13,292 nucleotides of DNA from Chloroflexota bacterium. GTDB taxonomy: Bacteria; Chloroflexota; Dehalococcoidia; Lucifugimonadales; UBA3495. Position numbers and translations under genes: made by a program. Location: NCBI GenBank assembly GCA_022562335.1, contig JADFPM010000044.1:1-13292 (forward strand), in the 5' to 3' direction. This document shows, piece after piece, positions 12,744-13,292 of the stretch (position 1 is the stretch's first letter; each line of letters begins with the position of its first letter). The notes under the pieces are model-generated. The model did not search any database. It was not told where the DNA came from and saw only the letters and a list, made by a program, of their open reading frames with translations.

Positions 12744-13292
12744 ATGGAAATCAAAAAACCCAATCCCACTAGCATCTCCATCTTTATCGCCGGTCTTTTC
12801 TTGCCTTTGGCGGCGCTGGCAGCCTGCGCCGGATCAACCCCAGTTGCTACCCCTACCGCAACGGCCGCGCCGACCGCCCAGACTCCGGATCCCCAAGCAC
12901 TGGATCCCCAAGCGCCAGATCCCACCGTCAAACCTGCCGGGGCGGCGGTCCCGGTAGTGATAGTAGGCGGTACGGCCTTCGACATCGAACTGGCGGAAAC
13001 CCCGGAAAAGCGGACCCAGGGACTGTCGGGCCGCGACTCATTGGCCCCAGGCGCCGGCATGCTCTTTATTCACGACGACGAGAAGCGCTACACCTTCTGG
13101 ATGAAGGACATGCGTTTCCCCCTGGACATGCTTTGGATAGACGCCGATTGCACCGTGGCCGGCATCAGCGCCCAGGTCCCTCCTCCCGAGCCGGGACAAT
13201 CGGACCGGAGCCTGCCTCTGTTCTCTCCCGAAACGCCGGTGCTTCACGTGCTTGAGATAAACGCCGGCGCAGCGGCCGCTGCTGGGATCTCC
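12744..13292 (+). CDS. DUF192 lipoprotein (3' end outside window)
   Basis: An open frame of 183 codons runs off the right edge with no stop. The start MEIKKPNPTS is followed by a hydrophobic stretch ending in lipobox LAAC (Cys28), so the product should be a secreted lipid-anchored protein. A Thr/Pro/Ala/Gln-rich linker (about 30-65) leads to a DUF192 domain. Its hallmark residues are visible: EKRTQGLSGRDSL (about 88-100), GAGMLFI, FWMKDMRFPLDMLWID and the VLEINAG end. DUF192 proteins have no settled function. No Shine-Dalgarno precedes the ATG at 12744; an in-frame TTG at 12729 is an alternative but has none either. CATAAT at 12673-12678 is only a weak -10. The final residues of the domain are cut. 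Confidence 0.87.
   Translation, partial: MEIKKPNPTSISIFIAGLFLPLAALAACAGSTPVATPTATAAPTAQTPDPQALDPQAPDPTVKPAGAAVPVVIVGGTAFDIELAETPEKRTQGLSGRDSLAPGAGMLFIHDDEKRYTFWMKDMRFPLDMLWIDADCTVAGISAQVPPPEPGQSDRSLPLFSPETPVLHVLEINAGAAAAAGIS
12888..12923 (+). repeat. 15-bp tandem repeat in the lipoprotein linker
   Basis: GATCCCCAAGCACTG, then GATCCCCAAGCGCCA, then a partial GATCCC encode DPQAL, DPQAP, DP. This short in-frame tandem repeat lies in the flexible linker between the lipid anchor and the DUF192 domain, where length variation between strains would be tolerated. Confidence 0.6.

Noticed and set aside
12659..13060. Minus-strand 133-codon ORF antisense to the DUF192 gene
   Set aside because: It is the shadow of the plus-strand lipoprotein frame, which has a lipobox and clear DUF192 residues; the antisense product is low-complexity Gly/Ala/Val.

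Overview
The window is GC-rich bacterial DNA with densely packed genes. A Chloroflexota genome is my best guess, possibly of the SAR202/Dehalococcoidia type. This is an inference from gene content (FAD-linked oxidase, ornithine-cyclodeaminase-like and Gfo/Idh/MocA oxidoreductases, separately encoded MaoC-type dehydratases, small lipoproteins). No marker in the window proves it.

Left part (1-3090). The window opens inside cysS (3' end, with the KMSKS loop). A GlcD/AGPS-like FAD-linked oxidase follows. Then comes a roughly 600-base stretch without a conventional gene. It holds an AT-rich regulatory patch (two perfect inverted repeats around a sigma70-type promoter), a leader of about 225 nt, a 43-codon ORF with a strong Shine-Dalgarno, and a textbook intrinsic terminator. 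This compact unit is the least explained object in the window.

Middle part (3178-8402). An OCD/mu-crystallin-family gene (minus) diverges from a D-2-hydroxyacid dehydrogenase (plus). A tRNA-Ser(GGA) on the minus strand and a Rieske ferredoxin on the plus strand have divergent promoters. The Rieske gene converges on a two-gene minus-strand operon of Gfo/Idh/MocA paralogs, with a shared bidirectional terminator between them. Both paralogs lack the usual Lys (EKP motif) and His of that superfamily.

Right part (8583-13292). A signal peptidase I lacks an N-terminal membrane anchor and appears nearly leaderless. A YihY/BrkB membrane protein follows, with an extended -10 box placed so that its mRNA would begin at the ATG. 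A lipoprotein lies on the minus strand. A minus-strand operon encodes two MaoC/hot-dog proteins and an 89-residue protein of unknown function, and ends at its own terminator. A dispersed-repeat-like hairpin precedes a DUF192 lipoprotein that runs off the right edge.

Functionally the window mixes housekeeping genes (cysS, tRNA-Ser, signal peptidase) with catabolic oxidoreductase and dehydratase genes of unknown substrate. No mobile element, CRISPR array or phage gene was seen.
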